NCBI RefSeq assembly: GCF_040581485.1
Contig: NC_090133.1
Span: 19,840,001-19,904,000 of the forward strand
Source: Linepithema humile
Taxonomy: Eukaryota; Arthropoda; Insecta; Hymenoptera; Formicidae
Direction: 5' to 3'
DNA: 64,000 nucleotides
A program made the translations under genes and the position numbers. Shown here piece by piece: positions 23,995 to 35,640 of the stretch; positions within the stretch are counted from its first letter, which is position 1, and every line of letters starts with the position of its first letter. The notes under the pieces were generated by a model. The model saw nothing but the letters and a program-made list of their open reading frames with translations, did no database searches and was not told where the DNA came from.

Positions 23995-25190
23995 TAGTTT
24001 TGTGACTACGGCGCGGCGTACGTGTATGTTACGCACTACCGCATAGTTATTCGCACGGCGACACTCGTGAAGTAAGCACACGGCAGAGATCACTCCATAT
24101 TTTAGCGTTATTGAACTCGTAAATTCGAGTCGTAGTCGCGATAAATAATAATATTACGTCTCACGAGTAATTGCTAATCAGTAATTTGCATTATTAATTA
24201 ACTTTTGCTATTAATGACTTGTACATTTTATTTCGCAAATTTTTTATTATAACTTGTACATTTGCTCGCGTTTTTATACATTACAATACGAGATGGTAAA
24301 TCGCATTAAAAATTCCAAAGCGCGTTGTATAGTATTTTTCACGTATGAAAAGCACAGAAAACGAAAGTAGTTTAGATATAGCATGTAGGCGTAAAATATA
24401 CTACGCAATTGATTTTCCTTCGCCTCTCTTGTCTGTTTTACGAGTGTTGAAACGGATCCGTGTGTTTCGGAGTTATTTTTTTGCCGACATGTGACAAAGT
24501 ACGCGTTCGAAAAATTCGGTTCAATTCTGGAGTATCGTTCAAAATATCGCGCGATCGTATTTTTGTGAGTGAGAGTTATGAAGAAACTAGTCGAGGGACT
24601 GAGAGAAGGAGGAGGCCCTGGGGGCATCGGGCATCGGCGGAGCAACGTTAAGGTAATTTATTATTTATTCAATATTTGTTATCTGCGGGAGACATTACTT
24701 GCTTATCACAGTTTATTGATCACACTGTTTAATATTTCTAATTATTTAATAAACGTATATGAGAATATAATTTTTTGAAATTGCAGCTTTGCAAAATATC
24801 TGCTTGAGAAATAAGTAAACAATTTAATGCGCGTAATACTTATTTCTAAAATATTAATCGTTACGGGCGTTACTACAGTTTGGACATACTTTTGTATTTT
24901 ACAGATCAACTTACAAACTACAACTCCGCTGCGCATCATGTGCCGGTGAGTAATAAATAATTTCTTTTTTAAACATTGGGGTGATGGATCTATATATATA
25001 AAAATCATGTCACATTAAAAATTAAAAAAAAATTTCTTTTTTGAATGTAAAGCGCAACAGTATTATTTAAAATTTTAAAAAGATTCAAAAATTTATGTGT
25101 TAAAAGCATAAAAGTATTATAGATGAATAACATCCTATAGATCTATTACCTTAAAATGGATGGGCTGGCATAAGATTATGTTAATATTTA
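23995..25190 (+). repeat. Right arm of the large head-to-head inverted duplication
   Basis: Inverted counterpart of 22750-23965, with the axis near 23970-23990 and almost no unique spacer. The two units would be transcribed away from each other from a shared central region containing cgcacg, agatcactcc and cgcgata blocks present in both arms. The alignment beyond exon 2 continues weakly to about 25190. It is not recognised as a known repeat family. Confidence 0.8.
24578..24945 (+). CDS. Right-arm copy of the duplicated unit: candidate two-exon small ORF
   Basis: The ATG at 24578 opens a frame of 25 codons to 24652, where a donor follows (aag|gtaattt). The 252-bp intron ends in tattttacag at 24904. 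Exon 2 is 24905-24945 (41 nt) and keeps the frame open to a second donor, ccg|gtgagtaa. The peptide begins MKKLVEGLREGGGPGGIGHR and is glycine- and arginine-rich. A stop (TGA 24566-24568) precedes the ATG in frame. The donors, the acceptor and the 80 nt before the ATG are conserved in the inverted left copy. The left copy lacks the start and has a stop in exon 2, so a spliced noncoding RNA or a transposon 5' part are serious alternatives. Further exons would lie to the right. No function is proposed. Confidence 0.3.
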
Positions 25191-28100
25191 ATCTTGGAAT
25201 ATGTTCAGTATTGATTTATTGTATATACGAAAACTCGCAGACACAGATTTCATATACCCAGATAAAGAATTCATAAGATAAAGCTCTCTACATCAATATA
25301 TTATGTATTGCTGCATTGGAGAGTATCTTATTATACAATAAAATATAAATTAAGATACTAAAATTTGCAAACGTGCTTAAAATTTTGATTTGGTAAATTT
25401 TTCATACGTTACATTATATAAACTGGTAGTAAAGAAATACGCAGAAACTTTTTTAATATTTTATATGTCGTAATTCAAAAACGTAAATAAGAAATAGCGA
25501 AATATTTTACACTATATATTGTATCCACAGCGTGTTTACGATGAATGATTATTAATTATATTTATTTTGCAATGCACCAATTCTATTTTTTTTTGGTCTC
25601 TATGCATATTTTTATATTTATTGATGAAAATTTGTTTGAAATTTATGTGAAAATTTGAAACTGTATTGTACATATTGTACAATTAAATCGCCACACGCGG
25701 TGAATATTCTTGATTCATAGTTTGTATAGATATGTTTTTACTAAATGGCAGTTGAGTATAAATGAATGAAAATAAATAACAAAAACCTATATGGTTTTAA
25801 CTCTGACATACAAATAATAATACTAGACTGAAGTCGATAAGAATTTCGCGATAAACGCTAGGATGTGTGTGGTTACTTTTATCTTTCTCTCTGCTGCCAT
25901 CTTCCGCAATACTGCTTGGATTTCATGCAGCTCGTTCTACCATGCTATATTTAACAAGTAAATCGATATTGTGGGTTACCGTCTCATTTTCCAGTTTTGC
26001 TTTAGATAGTCGATAAACTAGATTCCATGTTGTAAATATTTACATTGTACAATTTGTAGTTACTTGCATTAATAATTTAATAAAATAAATAAGTTAATGT
26101 TGTTATGATTTAAGAAAAAATAAATTAAGAAAAATAACATATTGAAATATTATTACTTTATCAACAAAATTATTTTTTTTCCAAATTTAGTATTTCTCTT
26201 TTGTTATAATTTCATTAATTCTAACTTCTGTATTCTACAATTAAAATATAATATTTTGAATATTGATGTATAAGATTTATAGATATATGTACCTTGAACA
26301 TCAGTTTAACGATTTTGATAGAATTTTAAAATTTTAAAATTTTATTACATTATTTCATTTATAATGTGCAATATACATTATATAGAGAAAGATTACGTAA
26401 CACATTTCCAGGTACAAGATATCACTGAACAATGACATAATATTAACTTTCATGAATATTTAGAGATTGCGACAGCAGCACATTAATTTGAACGCAGTAA
26501 TTTATGGTGGAATAATGCAGAACAGATAAATGCGCAATAGTAATCACGTGTAATGTGATATTATTTTGACGATTGTTGACAATTCTGCGCAATTTGAATT
26601 TTCTGCGTTACTTCTATTACGACTCAATAAATTGTACTTTGAATCAGTTATTTTAAATATGTCGTACAAAACAATTTAATAAATCCTTACATACTTGACT
26701 GATAACAAAATCTTTTGCTACGCACGAATATAACAACGTAGATATTTATTTATTTATTTATCTATTGCTTCTAACGCTTATACGCGATATACTTTTGTTA
26801 TAATAGATAAATTTTGATCTTTGTACGTCTAATTATATTTATTTTGATTGTTTTCTGTAATTATTTATCTCGAATTATTTTCTTCTAAAATTTGGACATG
26901 TGTCATCAACTTTGTTTTTGTTGATGGTTTCCATGTTTGTTTTGTCTGGTTTATGTAATTTTAAGCGCATGCAACATGTGTAAATCACTGTTCATACTGT
27001 GTCATAAACCATGATCATGTTCCAATTCTCTTCCTCTACAAGAGATCGTGAGAGATCAAAACTTTTTTATTCTGCTTCTTGAAATGCGGTTCGTTGAAGG
27101 AAGCTTTTGTGCGTGATAGTTGCGAACGTGAGTATCAGCAATACCTCCAATCTGTAATAAATCTCGGTAACCCGAACCAAATATAGAGCGATTTGTATAG
27201 GATAAACTGACTTACTATAACATTATTGCTAGGAAGATGCGTAAAGTTTTATAGTGAACCATTCTCGATCTATTAATAATCACATAACCGATTGGCTATT
27301 TTTTAATTGGTAAATTACAAAATTTATTTTTTTGTTAAAGAAACATTTTTATTTTGATGACAATTTTTTTAATTAAATGACAAAACGCTTATTTAAAGTG
27401 GCATTATTACATATTTGACATTTATTAATACATATATTCTCTTTAGAATAATATTTATCCACACAGATTCCGTAGATTATTTTACGTACTAATTTTTGTG
27501 CGAATTATTCATTTAAAGAATTAAAATAGAAATAGAGACATTTTTTACTGCAATCATATAATGATCATGTAATGATTATGCGTGGCATAGATGCCGTAAT
27601 ACTTGGGAGGTTTACTGTCGGGTTTGCTGTCCCAGCGCGGCATTCAGATTTTACAGCGCGGCTTCGTTTGGAGAATTTATCGTTCACAGCGCACGCATAA
27701 ATTTCACACGTAGAAACGCATCGTAAAAAGCGAATATTCCGCTCGATACGCAACTGCAGTGAGCGAACGATGCATATAAAAGGAAAGTATGATGCGAATT
27801 AAAAACTGTGAATCGTGAATTTGCTCCGCCTTTCGTAATTCCGAATTGGCATATCAAATTTATTGCAAAAAAAAAAGAAGAAAGAGAGGAAAAAGAACTT
27901 TATTTCTAATTCTATTTCCTTTCCGTACATTTCTCATCGATGGAATTTTATTATTTTCTTTATTAAAGGTAGAATATCAACACAGATTATCTGATTGATA
28001 CTTCACACATAGTGTAACAGACAAAAAACACATTATTCAGAAATTTATAGAAACTTCAATATTTAATCAAGCATATACAGTGATTAGCATATTACTCGCG

Positions 28101-30032
28101 AAAGTAATGGCTTAATTGATTTATTACCATTGAAATACATTTGCAAAAACATTTTATCTACCAAGAGTAATGACAGCATTAAGAGTTATGTAACATATTT
28201 TTGAAAGAGAAGAACATATATCAAGATTGCATTTCTTTGCGCGCGGGGCAATATTTTTATAGCCTCAAAGGAATATGGATATACGCAGCTATATATGGCA
28301 CCTCTTTTTATTTACTTCAAAGCTGGGTGACGGTAATGGTCGGTTTATAACCCGAGATATTGCATTAGAATGCAGCAATGGACTATTCTTGTGCGTTATC
28401 AGTATTACCACTAATATCCGTACACAGTATTATGCGATATCATGCGCACGCTATATAATATTCCATCGGCAATCTCTTGAAACCCACATAAATTTGTGAT
28501 GTTCAAAATTATACTATTGGTGATTAATAATCGGCGTCATTGCGAAATCTTCTCATACCAGTGCTGACGTACGAAGCGCCATGCCAGTAGAATCGATCCT
28601 ATTTTATCCGAGGGAAAGAGAGAGAGAGAGATATCTCACACCTACGGCGCGAGTTGGAAGCTGCCAAACTTTATGACCAAGTACTACACGAATATCTATT
28701 GGACTAACTTTTAGCGCTTGCCAATCTTCGTTCAAGGATTATCGCGTGCTGATCTGAAAGATCGAAAAGATTACACTAAATTTACTTTCGAAGTTTGCTT
28801 TTATTTGGTTTGATCTCTTTTTTGTGTGGTTTTCACGGAAGAGAAGTTTGGTGAAGAAATAATCTTTGATTTTGAATCATACCAACTGAACACGATATCA
28901 TACGTCATTTAATCTTTTTAATTAATATCCCGTTCGTTTGTAATTTGAGCAATCTCCAATCAGTACAAATTGCAATTTTGTGTTCGACAAATGAAATCGA
29001 CAAAAGTACACGTGTATGAGATTTGTTTAAAAATTTTTGAACATTGTTTCGAAAAATAATTATAAAATCCTTCAATTGTGCTGGTTAAAAAATTTCTTGT
29101 GAAAAAAATTCGAACATTATTTGTTTACTTATAATTGCTGATTATAGATTACAATTAATAAATTTCGTAGTTGTAGATATTGTTAGATTGAAATGGGAAT
29201 TGCATCTTGTTGCTGTTTATCGAAGAGATGCTTAGAATACTTCGTCTCGAATACTTAGCCTTAAAATAAAGTGATTTTAGTTTGTGTATATTGAGTCAAA
29301 TCGTAAAACAGAGGAATTCTTTGTGATGATGCACATTGTGTCTTTTAGATCTCGCCGGCACGTTCTGCTTGCATTCGAAGCCAAGTTTAAGTTTGCTACC
29401 CACCAATTGAGATGATTAAATAGACAATGACTCATCGTCACGTCAGCTCAAATTTCCTAATCTCATGAAAGCAAATATTTTCGGACATTCACTTCAGCAA
29501 AATTATACAAAATCACAATCAATGTCGAACGAATGTATCAATAGCTTTTTAATGAGCTTTTCGAATATTTATCAACAAATAAATAATATTATAAAATGTA
29601 ATCTCATACATCGATCACAGCTCACGTTTCAGCCAGTGTTTCCATAGCTCTTCAAAAATAGTTGAGATTGAATTTCGTATTTATTAGCGTGCATGGGTTT
29701 TCTTTCGTGAAATCAATTCGAGTAATGCGATGCTACGGAATTGATGCGCGCAGTTTGATATGTGAGAAATACCGCGTGCGTTCTGCAATTGGCAAATTAT
29801 TAATTACCAATTGTAACATATTAGCATTAATAATGTAATCTTGAATCAACCTATTTGCTCTTCAAGTTGAAATTATGCATTGTGCTTGTACACTTTGAGT
29901 CGGTGAACGTTGTTAACAAAATTAATTAATTAATGCCTTTCAATGTACATTGTACATTCAAATGGAAATTGTTTCGCTGAAAGCTGTTTATTCTCAACAA
30001 ATCTCACAAAAGAATGGATTGCGAAGCATACG
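25191..30032. other. AT-rich DNA without a supported gene
   Basis: Long low-GC stretch with a GC-richer patch near 27570-27790 and a short GA run at about 28617-28631. No ORF with recognisable features and no convincing paired splice sites. Confidence 0.45.
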
Positions 30033-30074
30033 CTGTCGAAGCAGTTCTGTCGAAGCAGTTCTGTCGAAGCAATT
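30033..30074. repeat. Tandem repeat, 14 bp x 3
   Basis: ctgtcgaagcagtt repeated three times with one change in the last copy. The 14-bp period shifts frame each time, so it is not a peptide repeat. Confidence 0.85.
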
Positions 30075-30199
30075 TTGCCCGCTAAACGAACACTTGCTGC
30101 GAAGGATATCATAAACGTCGTGTCACGTGGGTTAAGTAGATTTAATTTCCGCGGTCACAAAATATACTATAATCTGAGTACTTTTGCCTCTCTTACCCT

Positions 30200-30602
30200 G
30201 ACTTCATCATGAGATGATGAATCTCCGTATTTCACGAAAACTCGTTCTCCCTCAAGGTCCGGGTGGAGATTAGAGTGGACTTGACGAGATACTGCTTTAT
30301 GTGTACTTCGGAGAACGTCGGATAAACGGAGAACGTCGGAGTCGTTCCATCTCGATGAAGAAGCTCTAAAATCCGTTCGCGTAGGAGAAAACCCTCCACT
30401 CTTTCTCTCTCCCTCGGGAGTAGTACATCTTGTGCTCTAACTCATTTCTACACTCGACGAAGGACTATTTTTCCTATATCTCACCCAGTAATGCACTGTG
30501 TTGAGTCTCACTTTAGGGCTCGTATATATGGAGAATAACTGAATAAATCAATTCTACCGTAGCACTAAATTTCGTTTAACTGCGGCAACCGAGACGTACA
30601 GT
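30200..30602 (+). mobile_element. Possible solo LTR of an LTR retrotransposon
   Basis: This GC-richer segment ends with LTR-like order: a TATA-like string (gtatatatgg, about 30525), AATAAA at 30542-30547, then actgcggcaaccgagacgta and a terminal CA at about 30601-30602. No pol or gag remnant lies next to it. I could not place a convincing TG start (candidates are 30121 and about 30216) or a target-site duplication. The call therefore rests on organisation only. A promoter or unrelated repeat is possible. Confidence 0.3.
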
Positions 30603-31375
30603 TTTGCATTCCCTCCAGCAGGATATTTTCAAAGTTTCTATATGATATTATTATATACCACGTATTAATATGAAATTCTAACGATTTAACGTTTCGCTAA
30701 TTCCATTAATCGAAAAAAGTTGCTTCTTTAGAAGTGTCCGAATGTTTCGCTATAAAAATTTTTATTAAATTGTTTTTTTAATTTAATTTTTAAATCGACA
30801 CAAGTCAGAAAAATATTTTATTGAAAATATATATTTGGAGTTTTCCGGTGCTTTTTCGTTATTCTTATAAATATTATAATTTTATTAATTAATTTATGAC
30901 GTATAAATGGAATGATATTTATTGAACAATAATCTATGGATTTTTGTTGTGTTTCAAGAATGGAATTTTCGTTTTCTACATATATTTATATAGTTATATT
31001 TTCGTATGTTACTGAAAGGATATCTGGACTTAAAATGTTACGTTCTCTCGAACAATATAATTCCTAAGGTTTTCTGTTTATTCCATCATTTTATTTACAT
31101 CACATTATTACAAACTAATGAAGCTCTGACATATCGAAATATTGTAATGTTATTATTGATGGTTTTTTTCTCAGCGCGTTTCCCAATTTCCTTCACGATA
31201 TTATCGCATTCTGGCTCCCGGTGATCATTTCGCGCAGAGATATCGTTAACCTTTCATCACTTTCTTTCTTTCATTCTGTCATGCATGATTGACGACGATG
31301 CTCCATTAAATGCGGCCACCGAGATGGGCAAGCCGCGGGAGCAAGCACCGAGGTCAAAATGCAATACACGATAGA
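30603..31375. other. AT-rich noncoding DNA
   Basis: No gene or notable structure before the CpG-rich islet that starts near 31.3 kb. Confidence 0.5.
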
Positions 31376-31860
31376 CAGAGATAGAGAGAGAGAGAATCGC
31401 AAGAGAATGACAGCTGGTGAAACGGAGACGTGGACGACACGGGCTTATACACGCTCACAGAGAGCATGCTCGCGGCAGCGGGGCGAACACGACGACGCTC
31501 ACTCCTCGCTCCTCCGCCAGCCGGGTTCGCAAGGGGGCAGCTCGTCGACGCTCTCTCAGTCCGACAGCACACGCGACCTCGTGCGGTTCACGCTCACCCC
31601 GTGCTCTCGTGTTCATCGTCTCTGCGCCCTGCCACCCTCGCAATCTTATCTCCCCCGTTTTTTCCGCCGCGGTCCACCCAACGCGTCTGATTACTTCCGA
31701 TCTCGGAAGCCGAGGCGGCGCAGAGACGATCGCGTCCGCGTCCCGACGACTGGCTAGCGTCTCGAAGTGGCGGTGTTTGTGTCCCCCGCCCCCACGGGGT
31801 CCTTGTCCAGTCGTGCACCGACAAGTTTGTTAATCGAGTCTCGGAAATTAGCAATTCTCT
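31376..31860 (+). promoter_or_regulatory. CpG-rich islet, probable promoter region
   Basis: This is about 480 bp of markedly high GC and CpG content in otherwise AT-rich DNA. It begins with a short GA run at about 31378-31395. Overlapping ORFs of up to 138 codons on both strands are what high GC alone produces, and none has a recognisable motif. The orientation is inferred from the candidate plus-strand exon that follows and ends at 32056. Confidence 0.45.
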
Positions 31861-31981
31861 CTGTAGTTTGTGATTCTCTCCACAGTGACGTACACTGAGA
31901 AGGAAACCCAGTTACATCCTGGGGTTATAAAGGATTAATTAGCCTTGTTGCAATTGGCCTGCAACTGTCTCCTGTGTTTTC

Positions 31982-32056
31982 AGTGAGTTTGCGCGGCGTG
32001 TATACGGTATAAGTGCAAAGGGCATCGCAGAGAGAGAGCCTCCTCGAGCAGTCACG
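31982..32056 (+). other. Candidate untranslated first exon with strong donor
   Basis: The sequence around 31980-31984 (tcagt) resembles an arthropod initiator. The segment up to 32056 ends in cacg|gtaagcg, a good donor at 32057. There is no ATG between them. Upstream, a TATAAAG string at about 31925 is too far (about 57 bp) to be this start's TATA box, so the 5' end is uncertain. It could be spliced to the acceptor at 54579, immediately ahead of the long coding exon, giving an intron of about 22.5 kb. Confidence 0.4.
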
Positions 32057-32284
32057 GTAAGCGTCTACTTAAAAGACGGAAGAGATCCCGGATTATGATT
32101 ACTCGTATCGTTTGCGTGGATTTTCTATGAAGTGAATTACGCCGTGATATTTTCAATCAGATTCATCGTAGATCGGTTAATTAAAGTTCGCGCGAATATC
32201 TCCTCTTTGCCCCGTGGCGTGAGAGCTTTCGCGACTTTGTAAGCTTTTGTAATTAGCGATGCATTTGCGAACGTGCGCGGGGGC

Positions 32285-32322
32285 GAAACTTCGTTAGATG
32301 TAATGACATCTAATGAAGTTTC
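32285..32322. repeat. 17-bp stem hairpin, 4-nt loop
   Basis: gaaacttcgttagatgt pairs with acatctaatgaagtttc with one mismatch around aatg. It lies in the proposed first intron, 230 bp after the donor. No function is evident. Confidence 0.7.
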
Positions 32323-35039
32323 CCTTTTTTACTCCGGAGTTCCGGAGGTCGACATTTCGGTCTTTATCAAAGCCGTTCCGCGGAAATTTCTGAAATGGGA
32401 TACGGATATAATGCTGCTTTCTATAAAGAGAAGACACAGCGAGGACGACCCTTGCTGTCACTTCGTCGTTATTATAAACTTCAAAATCCACTTTAATTGT
32501 TCTCAAAGTGCTGATAACGATTTATTCGAAATAAATTTATAGAAGCAATTCAGCTATGAAACTGCGCCGTGATTCGCAAACGATGCGAGTAAACATTGTA
32601 AAGGCACTTATATTTCATAAATTAATATATAAATTTTGTCTACCTGTTATCAGATTTATATTAAAATCATTTTCTAATATTAATTCCGAGAGCTTTTTTA
32701 AAATTTTATCGATACTTTTAATTATGCAAAGATGAATATACTTATGTATTTGCATTTAGAAAGCAAATAGATAAGAAATTAAAAAACATATAAGATAAGA
32801 GATATCTAATATTGATTATATTAATGTTATCACGATCTCTTTCTCTCTCTCTCTTTCTCTCTTTCTCTCTTTCTCTATTGTGGAGTACTTGGAGCCATCG
32901 AGTGAAATATTCTTAACTTCCACGTTTGCGGAAATGCAGTTTGCAAGGCTACTTTTCCTTCCTCTTTTTTGTCGTAAGAATTTCTACAAGTCATTAAATT
33001 AATAAGTTTAATACTGTATTAGAAAACTTATGTGCAGCAGTTATTGCGTGAACTTTAAAACAACAAAGTTTTCCTAACAACTAAATCCTTCTCGAGACGG
33101 CGAGACTCTCAGTTTATCTCGTTACGCTTTAGTGGATAGCGATGCGTTTCCTCGTCTAAATTCACTGTTTCAGATGTTACGCGATGACGCGAGTTGCCAA
33201 ATAGTCTCGGCGAATTAAATTCGCACAGTGAAATTTGCCTAGAAATTAATTTATCGTTCGCAATTGCGTCTAAATTATCACGAAACTTGCAATAATCTTC
33301 ATTTCTCTCCTTCTTCAAGGAGTTTAGAATGCGAATATGTTGCATCTCGGGACGAATATCGGTCTTATTCTCGCGACGTCGTCTCTCGGCAGAGGTGCAA
33401 GGTATTCACATTCAAGCGTAATGAAAAAGCACGCGACAATTCGACGTCATTAATTAACGATGCACACGAGCGTGATAACCCTTTCGCGCGCGGCACGACG
33501 ATAATAGCGACGTGGGTTGAAAGATGGTAATTGCGAAATTAGATTTCTGCCCTTTCCGTCGCACGAAATTCCGTATAAATTGACTTGGGTCGCAATGCGC
33601 CGATACCATCGTGACGTTGTTCCACGCGAGTCCGTCGATTCTTCACGTGTGCGGCGAATGTCTAAAAAAAAAAGAAAAAAGATACAAAGATATAACTTAC
33701 TGTTTTCGCGTGATACTTGCGCGCGATATGCGATCTTTAATTATTCAAAGAGGAGTGTTTGTTCAGCAGATAAAACGTCGCAGCTCGCGGCATATCGCGA
33801 CTGATTTTTTTCCCCGGCTGTCCAACTTGTCGTCCACCTGCGGCCGTAGGACAATAATAGAGGCAGTACATTTAGTCGGAATTTTTGTTTGCCTTTATCT
33901 TGTTACAGCATTGACAGCGAAAGGGGTCCCGTGGAAGATATAAAGGGAACATAACGCCACCCGTGGCAGTAAGCCGCGCGCGATAATGAGAATACTTGTT
34001 TTCGAAAGATCTCTTATTCCAGGGTCGAGTGAAAAGTAGGGGGAAAAGGTAGCAATTGTGTAAATAAGACGCTGACAGGTCGCTGTAAAGAAAATTGACT
34101 TTTTTATCAATGCTCATTACGTCGCGCCTTTATAGAACTGGTCGACATTTTATATGTTTTGTCGAGGCAATTCTTTGCTCAGCCTTGAATGGGTCTTGGA
34201 TTCGGTGAAGAAAAGTCTCGACGTTCTTCGGAACTCCGAATTTAAAATCGATAATTCGTATTAGACAGCGTAATACCGTATATGTCGACAGAGCTGATTT
34301 CAATCAGATCCAATTAAATTCAGTTTTTCAAGCGCGCTTCAGCGATAACGTTGAGTATTTTGCCACTTCGTTCTCGTTACGGCTAACATCAATATTATTT
34401 CTTTGCTGCATTGAATTATTCCCTCTGCAACGAGGCGTTTCGACATGCGTTTACAAACAGACCGGCGCGCACGGCCTTACAATTGAAATTTGATGAAATA
34501 AAAATAGCCCAAATACATGACGAAGTATTACGGCGTTATGGCCGATACACAGAGAAATAAAAATATTTTTCTCTCGAGCCATTTATGAATCTTTTAAATT
34601 CAATTAGCGCGTGTAAAAGCGCTGAGAGAAATATTTTATCTGATTATTTTTGAGTCTATGAAAAATATTCGATAATAATTGTATTACAAATGGCAGGCCG
34701 TATGTTCGACCGTTCGGTACACCTATAAATGAAATGAAATTGAAAATATTTTTATTATACCGACATATATTGTACATTGAGAGCATTTTGGCTCTTATTA
34801 CTCGTTTTAATATTAAAATATTAAAATATTTCCATGAGCCATTATACGTGACTTATTTCTATTTTATTGCATTTATCGTAAATGGGCGAGTTTACCTAAA
34901 ATTTCGCCATTACGATATCACTGACCTCGATTTATCGTAACACGCGACATTGTACTCCGACAAGACAGCCATTAATTTAGAATGTCCGGTTATTTGAACG
35001 AAGCGCGCTCGCCATCGAATTTTTTCATCAACTTTGTTA
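32323..35039. other. Probable intron, no exon seen
   Basis: AT-rich with a CT/CTTT microsatellite at 32835-32877. A moderately GC-richer stretch at 33100-33960 has short ORFs that I cannot support. Confidence 0.4.
32835..32877. repeat. Compound CT / CTTT microsatellite
   Basis: Mixed tctctct and tttctctc units over about 43 bp. Confidence 0.9.
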
Positions 35040-35640
35040 ATCGCTCTATTTTTTGGTCATTTTCTCGAGTCTGTTCGTGTGTCATGTGAGTGTCATCGAC
35101 AACAGAGCTTTCGAGCTTTTCCGCCCTCGTGTCGCGGCGAATTTAATTATACCTGAAAAACGTTGTGACCGCGCGCATGCCGAATCGTGTGCCAGAACTA
35201 ACTTTGTTTTTCACCGGTTTGCTGTCGACATTGACACTCTGAACAGCCGGTGCGCATTGTCACGTGACAGTTGCACCGTGCATCGACGGATCGCGCCGTT
35301 TGTGCGTCACTGTTCGCAACGCGCGAACGGAAAGTAGGCCGGCGCTGAGAAAAGTCGCACCTGTGTGAAAAAAATGTGTGGCGATTTTTCTTCGGCCACT
35401 TTTTGCGAGTTTTCGTGTGTGTATAGAAGCTTAAACTGTGAAATATATTTCGACGTATGTAACGACACGCATATGCTTTTTACTTTTCACGTTCGAGAGT
35501 TTTAACGGTCGATTCGGCGCACTTTGTTGCTCGATTGCTTTCCTGCGATCGCTTTTTCGTGGCATTGAGCGATGGTCGGGCGTAGACGGTTTGGACATGC
35601 GAAATGTGTTTTAGGCGGACACTATCGCGTTCGATCTCGA
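35040..35640. promoter_or_regulatory. CpG-rich islet of unknown role
   Basis: About 600 bp of raised GC and frequent CpG between AT-rich flanks. The composition resembles the islets at 21.0 and 31.4 kb. I found neither a strong donor nor an Inr with a correctly spaced DPE, so transcription from it is speculative. The 94-codon ORF at 35053-35337 has no recognisable feature. Confidence 0.3.

Noticed and set aside
31359..31854. Overlapping ORFs of 86-138 codons on both strands
   Set aside because: High GC and CpG content alone makes stop codons rare in all frames. The translations are Arg/Ser/Pro-rich with no recognisable motif and no single frame stands out. Treated as a promoter-like islet.
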